Below are positions 27,589 through 35,820 of a stretch of DNA of 64,000 nt, in pieces. The stretch spans positions 6,882,001-6,946,000 of the forward strand of contig NZ_CP009285.1 in the NCBI RefSeq assembly GCF_000758665.1, read 5' to 3'. Source of the stretch: Paenibacillus borealis. GTDB taxonomy: Bacteria; Bacillota; Bacilli; Paenibacillales; Paenibacillaceae. The notes beneath the pieces are model-generated. The model saw only the letters and a program-made list of their open reading frames with translations, did no database searches and had not been told where the DNA came from. Within the stretch, counting starts at the first letter, position 1, and the number at the start of each line of letters is the position of its first letter. The position numbers and the translations under genes are program-made.

Positions 27589-29757
27589 ATGCTTATTCCA
27601 GGGCTATCGCTCTGCATGATTGTTAAGAACGAGGCGCAGCATCTGGAGAAATGTCTGCTGTCCGTGCAGGGATTGGTCTCCGAGATCATCATTGCCGATA
27701 CAGGCTCCAGTGACGAGAGCATCGACATCGCCCGCAGGTTCGGTGCCCGGATCATTGAGCTTCCCTGGGAGCATGATTTCTCCAAGGCCCGTAACCTCAC
27801 ATTGCGGCTGGCCTCCTGTACATGGATTCTGGTGCTGGATGCGGATGAAGCCCTCACAGACTGGAGGCCGGAAGAGGTGGAGCGGCTGCTGGAAACGCAG
27901 AGTGCTGACGGTTACTTCCTGCCTTTTATCCACTATGTAGGTGAGTTCTCCGAAGGAGATTATGTTACGGACAATGTGTGCCGGCTGTTCCGCAATGATG
28001 AACGCATCCTGTTTCGCGGCAGCATTCATGAAGAGGTAGCCTCCAGTATCTGGAGCCTTCCGGGAGGAAATATCGCATACACAGCTCTGCCGGTGCATCA
28101 CTATGGATATCTGGATGGAGAGCTGCAGCGCAAGCATAAAACCAGCCGCAATCTGGAGCTGATCCACTCCGCTCTGAAGCTTGAACCCCACAGCATTCAT
28201 CTGCGGTACGCACTGGGTACGGAGCATTACCAGCAGGGAAACTACAATGCTGCGGCGGAGGTTTTCCTGCCGCTGCTGGAAGAAGTTCCGGCTGACTCCG
28301 GGTATACCGCTGACCTTTACCTCAAAACAGCCTTCGCTCTAGAAGCCGGAGGACGCCCGGAAGAGGCGCAGTCTGTCTATGAGGCTGGGAGCATTCTGTA
28401 TCCAGATTTCACGGATCTGCTGGAGAGCTATGCCGGGCTACTGCTTGAGCAAGGGGAGTTATGGCTAGCTTACGATCTGCTTCAGCGGGCACTGGACAGC
28501 GGCGATACTGCGTATAAATATCCGTCCTCCTCCGGCAGCGGCACAAGCCGGACCCGCCTGTTCACCGGACAGGTCTGCGAGCGGCTGTTTCTATATGAGG
28601 AGGCACTGGACCATTACAGGCAGGCTCTCGGCTACACCCCTGACTATTCCGCCGCCTGGGAACAGCTGGCACCACTGTGCCTGCTGTCCGGACAAGAGGA
28701 GCAGCTGACAGCCATCACCCGTCAGCTGCTCCCTGCCTTGCCCCAGAGAGTGCTGGGCAGGCTGGTGCCTGCCGCACTCAATGCCCGCGCCGCCGAATGG
28801 CTGGCGGCGCTCAGCGCAGCACCGCATCTGCCGGAAGCCATCCGGCAGGTTCTGCAGGTGCTGCTGGGTACGCTGTTCCGGGACCCGGAACAGCCCTCTA
28901 CCGCATCCGTCCGGCTGGAACGGATGCTGCGGGATGAGCCGGATCAGCCTTGGATATCCGGCTATCTGTGGGCCTTGTCCTGCCGCAGCGGAGGGCCCGC
29001 TGCAGCAGGACAGTGGCTGGAGCGCCTGGCCCGGAACAGGCCAGGCATTGCTGCTATGCACCGCTGGCTCGCGCAGCAGAACGGCGGTGCTCCAGCGCAT
29101 CTGGCAGAGCGGGAGCCGGATGCGGAACGTCCGGCTGACCAGCCCGCTGACGGTGCCGGAACTGACAGAAGGTTCAAAGGGACCGTTCGGCATCCTGATA
29201 GTAGTAATTCCGCCCTCCCGCAGCGCACCGCTGAAGATTACACAGACAGTTCCGTTCCGCCTCCCGGCAGCTCATCACATCCTGAGCTCAGCGCAGATAC
29301 ACCGTTGAGGTTTCCGGATATTTCTTACACCGCACAGCTGCTGGTCCAGGCAGGCGCTTGGGATACTCTGCTGCTGTTATTCAGTCCAATGGCAGCTTCC
29401 CGTTTCCAGTGGAGCCGCTTGCCCCAGCCTCTGCTGCACGGGCTGCTGCAAGCGCCTGTTCCAGTTAAGGAGCAGTGGTGCGCAATGTATACCGGGCAAG
29501 CTCATTTCTACAGCTCGCCCGGCGATGCTGCCGAGTGGCTGCTATACGCAGCAATAGCAGATTCCTGCGGGCTGATCCCCCGGCTTGACCCCGCTGACGA
29601 ACAGGCGCTGCGGCAATCCGGCGGAACTGCAGCAGCCGTGGGCCTCAGCTACTGCCAGCTGCTGCTCGCAGCCGGGGTTCATCCGCAAGGAATGCCTGTC
29701 GTTTCCGGCAGCATCCCCTGGCTGCTGCTTGCAAGATCCGCCCTCCAGGCTGAATAA
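27589..29757 (+). CDS. GT2 glycosyltransferase with TPR region (3 of 3)
   Basis: A 722-aa paralogue. The GT2 domain is at residues 1-215: GLSLCMIVKNEAQHLEKCLL, EIIIADTGSSDESIDIARRF, FSKARNLTLRL, LVLDADEAL and the FRGSIHEEVASSI region with a following HHYGYLDGEL. TPR-like helices follow (LRYALGTEHYQQGNYNAAAEVF, YKTAFALEAGGRPEEAQSV-type). A low-complexity Pro/Ser/Asp segment at about residues 500-575 precedes a C-terminal helical domain. ATG at 27589 after AAGGAG, 16 bp after the previous stop; the upstream in-frame ATG at 27412 lies inside the preceding gene. Last gene of the plus-strand cluster. Confidence 0.87.
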   Translation: MLIPGLSLCMIVKNEAQHLEKCLLSVQGLVSEIIIADTGSSDESIDIARRFGARIIELPWEHDFSKARNLTLRLASCTWILVLDADEALTDWRPEEVERLLETQSADGYFLPFIHYVGEFSEGDYVTDNVCRLFRNDERILFRGSIHEEVASSIWSLPGGNIAYTALPVHHYGYLDGELQRKHKTSRNLELIHSALKLEPHSIHLRYALGTEHYQQGNYNAAAEVFLPLLEEVPADSGYTADLYLKTAFALEAGGRPEEAQSVYEAGSILYPDFTDLLESYAGLLLEQGELWLAYDLLQRALDSGDTAYKYPSSSGSGTSRTRLFTGQVCERLFLYEEALDHYRQALGYTPDYSAAWEQLAPLCLLSGQEEQLTAITRQLLPALPQRVLGRLVPAALNARAAEWLAALSAAPHLPEAIRQVLQVLLGTLFRDPEQPSTASVRLERMLRDEPDQPWISGYLWALSCRSGGPAAAGQWLERLARNRPGIAAMHRWLAQQNGGAPAHLAEREPDAERPADQPADGAGTDRRFKGTVRHPDSSNSALPQRTAEDYTDSSVPPPGSSSHPELSADTPLRFPDISYTAQLLVQAGAWDTLLLLFSPMAASRFQWSRLPQPLLHGLLQAPVPVKEQWCAMYTGQAHFYSSPGDAAEWLLYAAIADSCGLIPRLDPADEQALRQSGGTAAAVGLSYCQLLLAAGVHPQGMPVVSGSIPWLLLARSALQAE

Positions 29758-29870
29758 TTTCACAGCCCGCAGTTACCAGGAATCCCTTCTGTACTCACAT
29801 CACTCACAACACTCATAGAACTCACAATTTCCACAACACTCTAATAAAAGGTCTCGTAACACTTCATGAG

Positions 29871-30004
29871 CCTCAGTAACACTCAGTAACACTCAGTAAC
29901 ACTCAGTAACACTCACCAACACTCACCAACACTCACCAACACTCAACAATACTCAGCAATACTCAGCAATACTCAGCAATACTCAGCAATACTCAGCAAT
30001 ACTC
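29871..30004. repeat. 10-bp tandem array, 13 units
   Basis: Thirteen consecutive 10-mers of the form ACTCA(GTAAC/CCAAC/ACAAT/GCAAT), arranged in homogeneous blocks of three to five. The period equals about one DNA helical turn. Confidence 0.95.
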
Positions 30005-30501
30005 TACACTGGCTGTCCTCAGCTGATTGCAAGACGTACGATAGATAGAAATGCAGATAGTGAGCCGCTTCAATTCATTCTGCTTGCAATTTATACAGCA
30101 GAATGGATTCATTTCATCATTTGAGGACAAGCCCAGTAATATTACTCATTTCCCCCTCTCGCCCACTCCTAGCGCAATCAAAGGTATTTCTATCACCTAT
30201 TCCCCACATCACCCATTTACAGCACAACCAAAGGTATTTTTATCTCCCACCCTCCGCCCGCTGCTCCCAGGGTAACATCAAGAAGTTTGTGTAAAAGCGT
30301 GGAACTAACTCCCCCGATTCGATTAGCTGTAAAGTTAGATTAGAAGTTAGATATACATTAGATATACAGTTAGATAGACCCAATTTAGACAACATCCCAG
30401 CAATTTACCGGTCAATGGCTGCGGGACGGGTCGAATATGTAAATTACTCCCAGACTAATTTCTCGCTGGCATAATAGAGACTTCTCAGTGAGCACCGCAG
30501 A

Positions 30502-30690
30502 CCAAAATGTTGTACGTTGTACAACTTCGAAGCATAGATAACTGGGTGTTTGGGAGAATTGTTGTACGAAATACAACAATAATCCTGATAAGGCGCTCTA
30601 AAAAGGTAAAATCCTGCATTTTATACAACATTTTCGGATTCGGGCCGATATCCCGAGGAAAATGTTGTATTTTGTGCAGAATTTTATAAA
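30502..30690. repeat. dispersed intergenic repeat family R3, copy 1
   Basis: Aligns over about 185 bp with 62417-62600. Shared blocks are CAAATGTTGTACG, a hairpin ATTGTTGTA-CGAAA-TACAACAAT, TTT-TACAACA-TTT, and CACGAGGAAA/CCCGAGGAAA followed by TGTTGTATTT-GTGCA. Confidence 0.8.
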
Positions 30691-30842
30691 AATTACGCTT
30701 TCCGCCGCAGAAAACGGGCGGATGAACCGAAGAATTCCTGCGGCAACTGCAACCGTCTGGAGGTCCAGATAATCGCAGGGTGTAGAATTAGTTTTATATG
30801 TTGCAACCTTAAGTCCAGCCAATATAGATGTACAGTTAAGTA

Positions 30843-31138
30843 TTCAGTCAGTTGTTCAGTCAGATGTTCAGTCAGATGTTCAGTTAGTTGTTCAGTTAGT
30901 TGTTCAGTCAGTTGTTCAGTCCGTTGTTCAGTTAGTTGTTCAGTTAGTCGTTCAGTCAGTTGTTCAGTCAGATGTTCAGTTAGTTGTTCAGTTAGTTGTT
31001 CAGTTAGTTGTTCAGTCAGTTGTTCAGTCCGTTGTTCAGTTAGTTGTTCAGTTAGTCGTTCAGTCAGTTGTTCAGTCCGTTGTTCAGTCCGTTGTTCAGT
31101 CCGTTGTTCAGTCCGTTGTTCAGTCCGTTGTTCAGTTA
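30843..31138. repeat. 12-bp tandem array, 25 units
   Basis: Twenty-five copies of TTCAGT(T/C)(A/C)G(T/A)(T/C)G-type 12-mers. A block of variants recurs at 108-bp distance (about 30921 and 31029), giving higher-order structure. Confidence 0.95.
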
Positions 31139-31165
31139 GGCACCCATACTCCCAGGCTCCGCCCC

Positions 31166-31900
31166 CTACTCCCTCCACTCCACCAGCCGCGGATCCACAT
31201 CCAGAATGGAGCGGTACTGTTCAAGGCTTCCCCATTTCCCTTCGGGGTCAAGCTCCATGTAGCGGTCGTATTTGCGGCGCAGCTCTTCGGGTTCCAGTGC
31301 CCAGCCGTAGTGCTTCACCCGCAGCTCGGCGAGGAAGCCCGGCAGAACCGCATACGACAGCGGCAGCCGGGGAACATGGTGATCCATCCGCGGGGTGAAA
31401 TAATAGAAACTGGGCAGATAGCGGACCAGCGTGCGCGTATGCTTCGTGTGGATATTCCAGTGTTCATCTTCCCGGTAATGGGTCGTGCCGCCCCAGAAGT
31501 CATACAGCCGGAATGCCACCCAGTCGTAAGCATCCTGGTCGATCAACCGCCGCATTTCCTGCTTGGCCCGGTCTTCATAGAACTCATCCGCATCTACGGA
31601 CAGCAGCCAATCCGGGCCGGTAGATACCGCCAGATCCCAGAGGGTCTTGCGCAGCTCCCATTCACGGCCGAAGATGGAGTGCTCCAGCGTTACCAGCTTG
31701 CTGACCTTGGCAAAAGAATTACACAGCCGCACCGTACCATCCGTGCTGCCGTCATCCACTATGACGATATCGTCGACAAATCCGCTCAGCTCTTCCAGCA
31801 CCTGCTCCAGGTAACGGCCGGTCTCATTGCGCACCTGCATCATCGCCGTCAGGCGGTTGCCGGAGGCCTTGCGCAGCGGTTCATGCATGCTCTTCGCCAT
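31166..31900 (-). CDS. GT2 family glycosyltransferase (244 aa)
   Basis: A single-domain family 2 glycosyltransferase. MMQVRNETGRYLEQVLEEL, DDIVIVDDGSTDGTVRLC, the segment REWELRKTLWDLA and the metal-binding LLSVDADEFYED are readable. The C-terminal half has an acceptor-side region rich in His/Tyr/Trp (DFWGGTTHYREDEHWN, FYYFTPRMDHHVP). No TPR region, unlike the plus-strand enzymes. ATG at 31900 overlaps the upstream gene by 20 bp and is served by GGAGGG, so translation is coupled. Last gene of a three-gene minus-strand operon. Confidence 0.87.
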   Translation of the reverse strand: MAKSMHEPLRKASGNRLTAMMQVRNETGRYLEQVLEELSGFVDDIVIVDDGSTDGTVRLCNSFAKVSKLVTLEHSIFGREWELRKTLWDLAVSTGPDWLLSVDADEFYEDRAKQEMRRLIDQDAYDWVAFRLYDFWGGTTHYREDEHWNIHTKHTRTLVRYLPSFYYFTPRMDHHVPRLPLSYAVLPGFLAELRVKHYGWALEPEELRRKYDRYMELDPEGKWGSLEQYRSILDVDPRLVEWRE

Positions 31901-33230
31901 CCATTGCCCTCCCTCTCAAGCCTTGTACGGCTTCTTCCATATCGGCCATTTCTGCAAACAGCTGTCTCGCCCCCTGGTCCGCTCCCGCCGAACGCAGGAA
32001 GCTGCGGATAGCGTCATGCCGCCGGCCATACAGCAAATGCAGTGTCCCTTCAATCACCGGAAGCTGCACTGCACCTTCAAACGCCGGAGAGATGCTCCCT
32101 GCAAGCCCCGGAATCTCAGGAGCCCCTGCTATTCCTGCTATTCCTGCGAATCCGCCAAGCCCAGTATTCTCCGCAGCTACCGTCCCGTCCGCCTCCATTT
32201 CATGATAGAGCTGCAGCGCCTTCAACCACTGAAAGGTTCCGATGTAATTCAGCAGCAGCCGCTGCCGGGCTTCCGGCCCGGTTAACCGGCTCAGAATCTC
32301 ATTTGCCGCCGCACCATCCTCGTTTACCGTGAGAATCTCCGCCCGGAGCAGCTCATGCTCCACCTCGCCGCCACTCAGCCACTGCTTCATCTGCGCAGCC
32401 TTCGCCCTTTCCTCGGCCGTAAACGCCGTGATTTCGTATTGCCGGACGGCAAGCTCCAGATTGCCTTTCTTCGCTTCAATCGCCGAGAAGAAACGGTAAT
32501 GCGAATGCAGACAATCCGTATAATCATGCAGCAGCATCAGCTCAAAGGATTGGGCCAGATACAGCGAAGCGGCTTCATCTCCCCGCAAATATAAATAAGA
32601 AGCGGCTAAATAATGCACTGAAGGCTGGTGTGGCATCTTGGCACACATGGATATATAGAATGCGGTGCGGTGCCGGCGCTGGATATCCAGCCAGCCGGAC
32701 TCCCCATCTGGGTCAACAGGTGGCTGCCACAATTCCGTAAGCGCCCTGTTCCAGATCGCTTCGTAATCTGACAGGAAGAACAACTGCTCCTCCCGGCGGA
32801 GCAGTCCGTAGGATAAGGGCTGGTCTCCGCTGAGATACACAATTCCCTTCCGGCGCAGATTCTGCTCCAGATATATCCGTTCTGACGTGGTTCCCGCCAG
32901 ATCGGCCTTCGCCGCGAGCAGCGCACTGTATTTGTCCCAGAGAACACTATCCTCCCCTTCCGGACAAAGTTCCAGCAGGGCAACAGTATACGCAGGCTGC
33001 AGTGCCAGTACATCCGGGAGCCAATAAGGTGAAGAGACAAGCAGTGTATAGTCTCCGGCATTCAGACTGTATATTTCCGCCAGTGTCACGGACCTGATAC
33101 CGCTGCTCCGCTGCTGGACAGGCGTCATCCGCCCGGCAAAACAGACTTCACCACGGTCCGGAAGCAGCTCCAGCAGTCTTTTATACTCATAATCCTCCCA
33201 GGAAACACGGCTAAGCACGATATAGTTCAT
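31881..33230 (-). CDS. uncharacterised 449-aa protein of the glycosylation operon
   Basis: Not recognised as a named family. The N-terminal ~150 residues alternate beta strands and helices (NYIVLSRVSWEDYEYKRLLE, YTLLVSSPYWLPDVLALQ), like the first Rossmann half of a GT-B enzyme. The middle (about 185-330) is helical and TPR-like (VHYLAASYLYLRGDEAASLYL, YRFFSAIEAKKGNLELAVRQY). A Gly/Ala/Ile-rich low-complexity stretch (GLGGFAGIAGIAGAPEIPG) sits near 365. The ATG at 33230 overlaps the previous stop (ATGA). Its position between two glycosyltransferase genes argues for a role in the same pathway, perhaps as an accessory or degenerate transferase. Confidence 0.7.
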   Translation of the reverse strand: MNYIVLSRVSWEDYEYKRLLELLPDRGEVCFAGRMTPVQQRSSGIRSVTLAEIYSLNAGDYTLLVSSPYWLPDVLALQPAYTVALLELCPEGEDSVLWDKYSALLAAKADLAGTTSERIYLEQNLRRKGIVYLSGDQPLSYGLLRREEQLFFLSDYEAIWNRALTELWQPPVDPDGESGWLDIQRRHRTAFYISMCAKMPHQPSVHYLAASYLYLRGDEAASLYLAQSFELMLLHDYTDCLHSHYRFFSAIEAKKGNLELAVRQYEITAFTAEERAKAAQMKQWLSGGEVEHELLRAEILTVNEDGAAANEILSRLTGPEARQRLLLNYIGTFQWLKALQLYHEMEADGTVAAENTGLGGFAGIAGIAGAPEIPGLAGSISPAFEGAVQLPVIEGTLHLLYGRRHDAIRSFLRSAGADQGARQLFAEMADMEEAVQGLRGRAMDGEEHA

Positions 33231-34762
33231 AAGTGTCCCTCCCCGCCGTGGGCTGACGGTTGAATCTTATCCCGGCCGCCTGCCAGCTCACCCGCATAAC
33301 CTACCGACAGATCCGGGTCAGGAATAAGTGCCAGACTGCGGAGGAAGCCCTCCCGCTTCATGAGCTTTCCGGGCGTAATACCGCTTCTGTGTGCGATGCG
33401 TTCAAGTGGAAGAAGCTGCGTTATACCGCCTGTCTCAGGCCGCTGCCCGGGTTCGTCCGCTGCAAAATCCGAACTGACGACAATATCTGCCCGGCTGTGC
33501 TGCAGTATTTCCACCAGCTTCTCAATGTAACGGCTGTCATAGGCAGCAGAGGCGGATAAATAGACAACGACCTCGCTGCCATAGAGCGCCGAGATATTCT
33601 CCAGCGCATGCAGCCAGGGCTTCTCACCATGCACAGTGATCACAGCGTCACGCTCATGCACCGGGAATTCGGGAAAAGACTGGCTCCAGCTGTCCCTTAC
33701 CCACACCCAGCGGATATTGCTGTAGCTCTGGCCTTCCTGCAGCGTCTGCTGCCGCTCCCGTGAATCGGCTGCCGTCCAGTTTTCTTCGAAATAGACAACA
33801 GTGGTCACAAGAGGCGTATCCGCCGTATGCCGGCCCAGCGGAATGGACGGCTGCGGCAGACAACCGGACAGATCAACGGGAATCTGGAGCGGGCCAGCGG
33901 CGGCGGGACTGCCCTGCAGGTTCCATTTCCGGCGGTATGCCTGCTCTCCCTCTGAAGCAGCCGCATTGCTCGCATTATTCTCAGCTGCTCCCTCTTCCAG
34001 CGGATGAAGGACATGCACATATACCGGATCACTGAGTGCAAGACTTGCCCCCTGCATCCGGGCCCGCAGACACCAGTCTGCAATGATCAGCCGGCGGTCA
34101 ACCAGCGAGGAATCGAAGCCGCCTACTCTCAGTAATACGTCTCTTGCCATAAGCAGACAAGCACCGCCCAGTACATCCGCATAACTCCACTCCCCTTGCC
34201 GTTTGTCCAGGGTATGGGCTACATACGCTGACAGTTCAGAGTATCCGGCGAAATGCAGCCGTTCCAGCCCCTCTCCCCATTCACTGGAGGAACGCGGAGC
34301 TACCACGCCCACCACCGGATCATCAATAGGCGGCCACAGCAAATTCCCAAGCCAGCCGGGGGACACCATCACAGTGTCCTCCAGCAGCACGACAAAAGAG
34401 GTCTCAGCATAAGCCAAGGCCTCATTCACCCTGTAATTCCCGGCGGCAAAGGGGAGAAACACCAGACTCGGCTCTCCCGAGAACTGCTCCGACAACGGCT
34501 GCAGCGGAAACTCAGCGGTCATCGGGACCGCAATCAGACGCACGGAAGAACCGGAGTGCTGGAGCAGCAGCCGCAGGCACTCCGCCGACCACTGCGCATG
34601 CCGCAGCTCCACCACAAGCGTAACGCCTCCCTGCACCGGCAGCGGAAGCAGCCCCTCCCGTTCCAGATAGCTGTATCTTCCGGCCAGACGCTCCGTGCTG
34701 ACAGCTTTTACAGTATTCATGACTTTAATCGTATTGATCGCATCCATCGCTTCATAGGACAT
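33227..34762 (-). CDS. glycosyltransferase, GT2-like (511 aa)
   Basis: Probable double-unit family 2 glycosyltransferase. Residues about 45-270 show a GT-A core: VTLVVELRHAQWSAECLRLL, SFVVLLEDTVMVSPGWL (metal-site region), then GGACLLMARDVLLRVGGFDSS and WCLRARMQGASLAL, the typical late GT2 motif. The second half (about 310-450) repeats a degenerate GT-A pattern (VTTVVYFEENWTAADSRERQ, VVVYLSASAAYDSRYIEKLV). No signal peptide. RBS GGAGTG precedes the ATG at 34762. First gene of the operon. A mother-cell type promoter is suggested upstream. Confidence 0.8.
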   Translation of the reverse strand: MSYEAMDAINTIKVMNTVKAVSTERLAGRYSYLEREGLLPLPVQGGVTLVVELRHAQWSAECLRLLLQHSGSSVRLIAVPMTAEFPLQPLSEQFSGEPSLVFLPFAAGNYRVNEALAYAETSFVVLLEDTVMVSPGWLGNLLWPPIDDPVVGVVAPRSSSEWGEGLERLHFAGYSELSAYVAHTLDKRQGEWSYADVLGGACLLMARDVLLRVGGFDSSLVDRRLIIADWCLRARMQGASLALSDPVYVHVLHPLEEGAAENNASNAAASEGEQAYRRKWNLQGSPAAAGPLQIPVDLSGCLPQPSIPLGRHTADTPLVTTVVYFEENWTAADSRERQQTLQEGQSYSNIRWVWVRDSWSQSFPEFPVHERDAVITVHGEKPWLHALENISALYGSEVVVYLSASAAYDSRYIEKLVEILQHSRADIVVSSDFAADEPGQRPETGGITQLLPLERIAHRSGITPGKLMKREGFLRSLALIPDPDLSVGYAGELAGGRDKIQPSAHGGEGHL

Positions 34763-34800
34763 TCAGACTCACACTCCAATGGTCATAACTGTGCTGTCTA

Positions 34801-34829
34801 TAATGTATGAGCGGGATGGGGCAGGTATC
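34801..34829 (-). promoter_or_regulatory. candidate mother-cell (sigma-E/K-like) promoter of the GT operon
   Basis: Reverse strand GATAC (34829-34825), 15-bp spacer, CATACATTA (34809-34801). The -10 matches both the sigma-E pattern CATACANT and the sigma-K pattern CATANNNTA; the -35 is weaker. It is 39 bp before the 34762 start. Confidence 0.45.
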
Positions 34830-34898
34830 CCTGTTTAGGCCGTATTCGGCGGATAGGATCCGCAAAGCTGATATCCGCGTCAGCTGCGGCGGCCATGC

Positions 34899-35789
34899 TT
34901 ACCACCTGTCGGTCATGATTACCGGCTTGATTCCGCCGGCAGCGAACTCCATTCTGTCGATGCATAACATGCGGTTACCCGGCTCCGGGTCTCCGATGAT
35001 TCGCCGGTGATAGACAATCAGCCATTCATCGCGGTCAGGAAGATATAAATATCCGTGATGGCCGGGGCCTTCCGCTACAGGCTCCTGCCTCTCCAGTATG
35101 GTCCCTTGGTTATCGAACGGTCCCAGCGGATTACCGCTTACGCCGTAAGCTACCCGGTAGGTCCCGTTAGTCCACCCGCCCATCGACCACATCAGATAGT
35201 AAAGACCGTCCTTCCTGATCATACACGGTCCCTCCACATAACCCGGCGGGGTAACGGAACGGATCAATTGACCGTCCGGGAAAGGCACGAAGCCCGTCAT
35301 TTCCTCATTCATCCGGCACACGTTACAATGCCCCCAGCCCCCGTAATAGAGATAGATTGCACCGTCATCATCCTTGAACAGATGAGCATCGATCGGCTGG
35401 GCGCCGTGAATGAACTCACCGATGAGCGGCCGGTGGAGGTACCCCCTATACGGGCCTTCGGGAGCATCGGCGACGGCAATCTCCAGCCCGCCGGCTTCTC
35501 CGTCCTTCTGGATATCGTTCGAGGCGAAGACAAGATAATACCGGCCGTTATGCTCAATCTGGGTCGGCGCCCATACCGCTCTCCAGATCCAGGGGAAATC
35601 ATCCATTTCTATGATGCTCTCATGGACCTTCCAATGGATCAGGTCTTCAGAACTGAAGGCATCCAGATTCATCTGCCGGGTATATTCCGTAAAAGATCTT
35701 GTCGCATAAATATAATGCCTGCCGTGATAGGTTCTGGCTTCGGGATCTGCATACCAGCCCGGCACGATAGGGTTCGTCATTCCCCGCAA
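34899..35789 (-). CDS. GH43-family glycoside hydrolase (arabinofuranosidase/xylosidase-like)
   Basis: A 296-aa five-bladed beta-propeller enzyme. The opening PIVPGWYADPEARTYHGRHY holds the catalytic base Asp, the DAHLFKDDDGAIYLYYGG segment the pKa modulator, and YVEGPCMIRKDGLYYLMWS the acid Glu, all in standard GH43 order. No signal peptide, so it acts on imported oligosaccharides. TTG at 35789 has GGAGG at good spacing; ATG at 35780 is the alternative. It lies 31 bp after the GH127 gene and ends the arabinoside operon. Confidence 0.88.
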   Translation of the reverse strand: MRGMTNPIVPGWYADPEARTYHGRHYIYATRSFTEYTRQMNLDAFSSEDLIHWKVHESIIEMDDFPWIWRAVWAPTQIEHNGRYYLVFASNDIQKDGEAGGLEIAVADAPEGPYRGYLHRPLIGEFIHGAQPIDAHLFKDDDGAIYLYYGGWGHCNVCRMNEEMTGFVPFPDGQLIRSVTPPGYVEGPCMIRKDGLYYLMWSMGGWTNGTYRVAYGVSGNPLGPFDNQGTILERQEPVAEGPGHHGYLYLPDRDEWLIVYHRRIIGDPEPGNRMLCIDRMEFAAGGIKPVIMTDRW

Positions 35790-35820
35790 GCGCCCCCCTC
35801 CTCTCTCCGCAACCCGCTAA

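Larger units (their letters stand above)
29758..31165. other. 1.4-kb gene-free gap filled with tandem and dispersed repeats
   Basis: Separates the two convergent glycosyltransferase clusters. It holds degenerate ACTCA 9-mers (about 29794-29830), a 10-bp array, two CAAAGGTATTT copies (30178 and 30230 region), GTTAGATATACA-type repeats (30330-30375), one copy of dispersed family R3 and a 12-bp array. No convincing gene. Confidence 0.75.

Noticed and set aside
29871..31138. CRISPR-like arrays
   Set aside because: The 10- and 12-bp arrays have no spacers and no cas genes nearby; they are head-to-tail microsatellite-type repeats.
30693..31178. 161-aa frame of TEQLTEQR repeats
   Set aside because: Product of a 12-bp tandem array plus part of a dispersed repeat; no ribosome site. 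Kept only as a finding.
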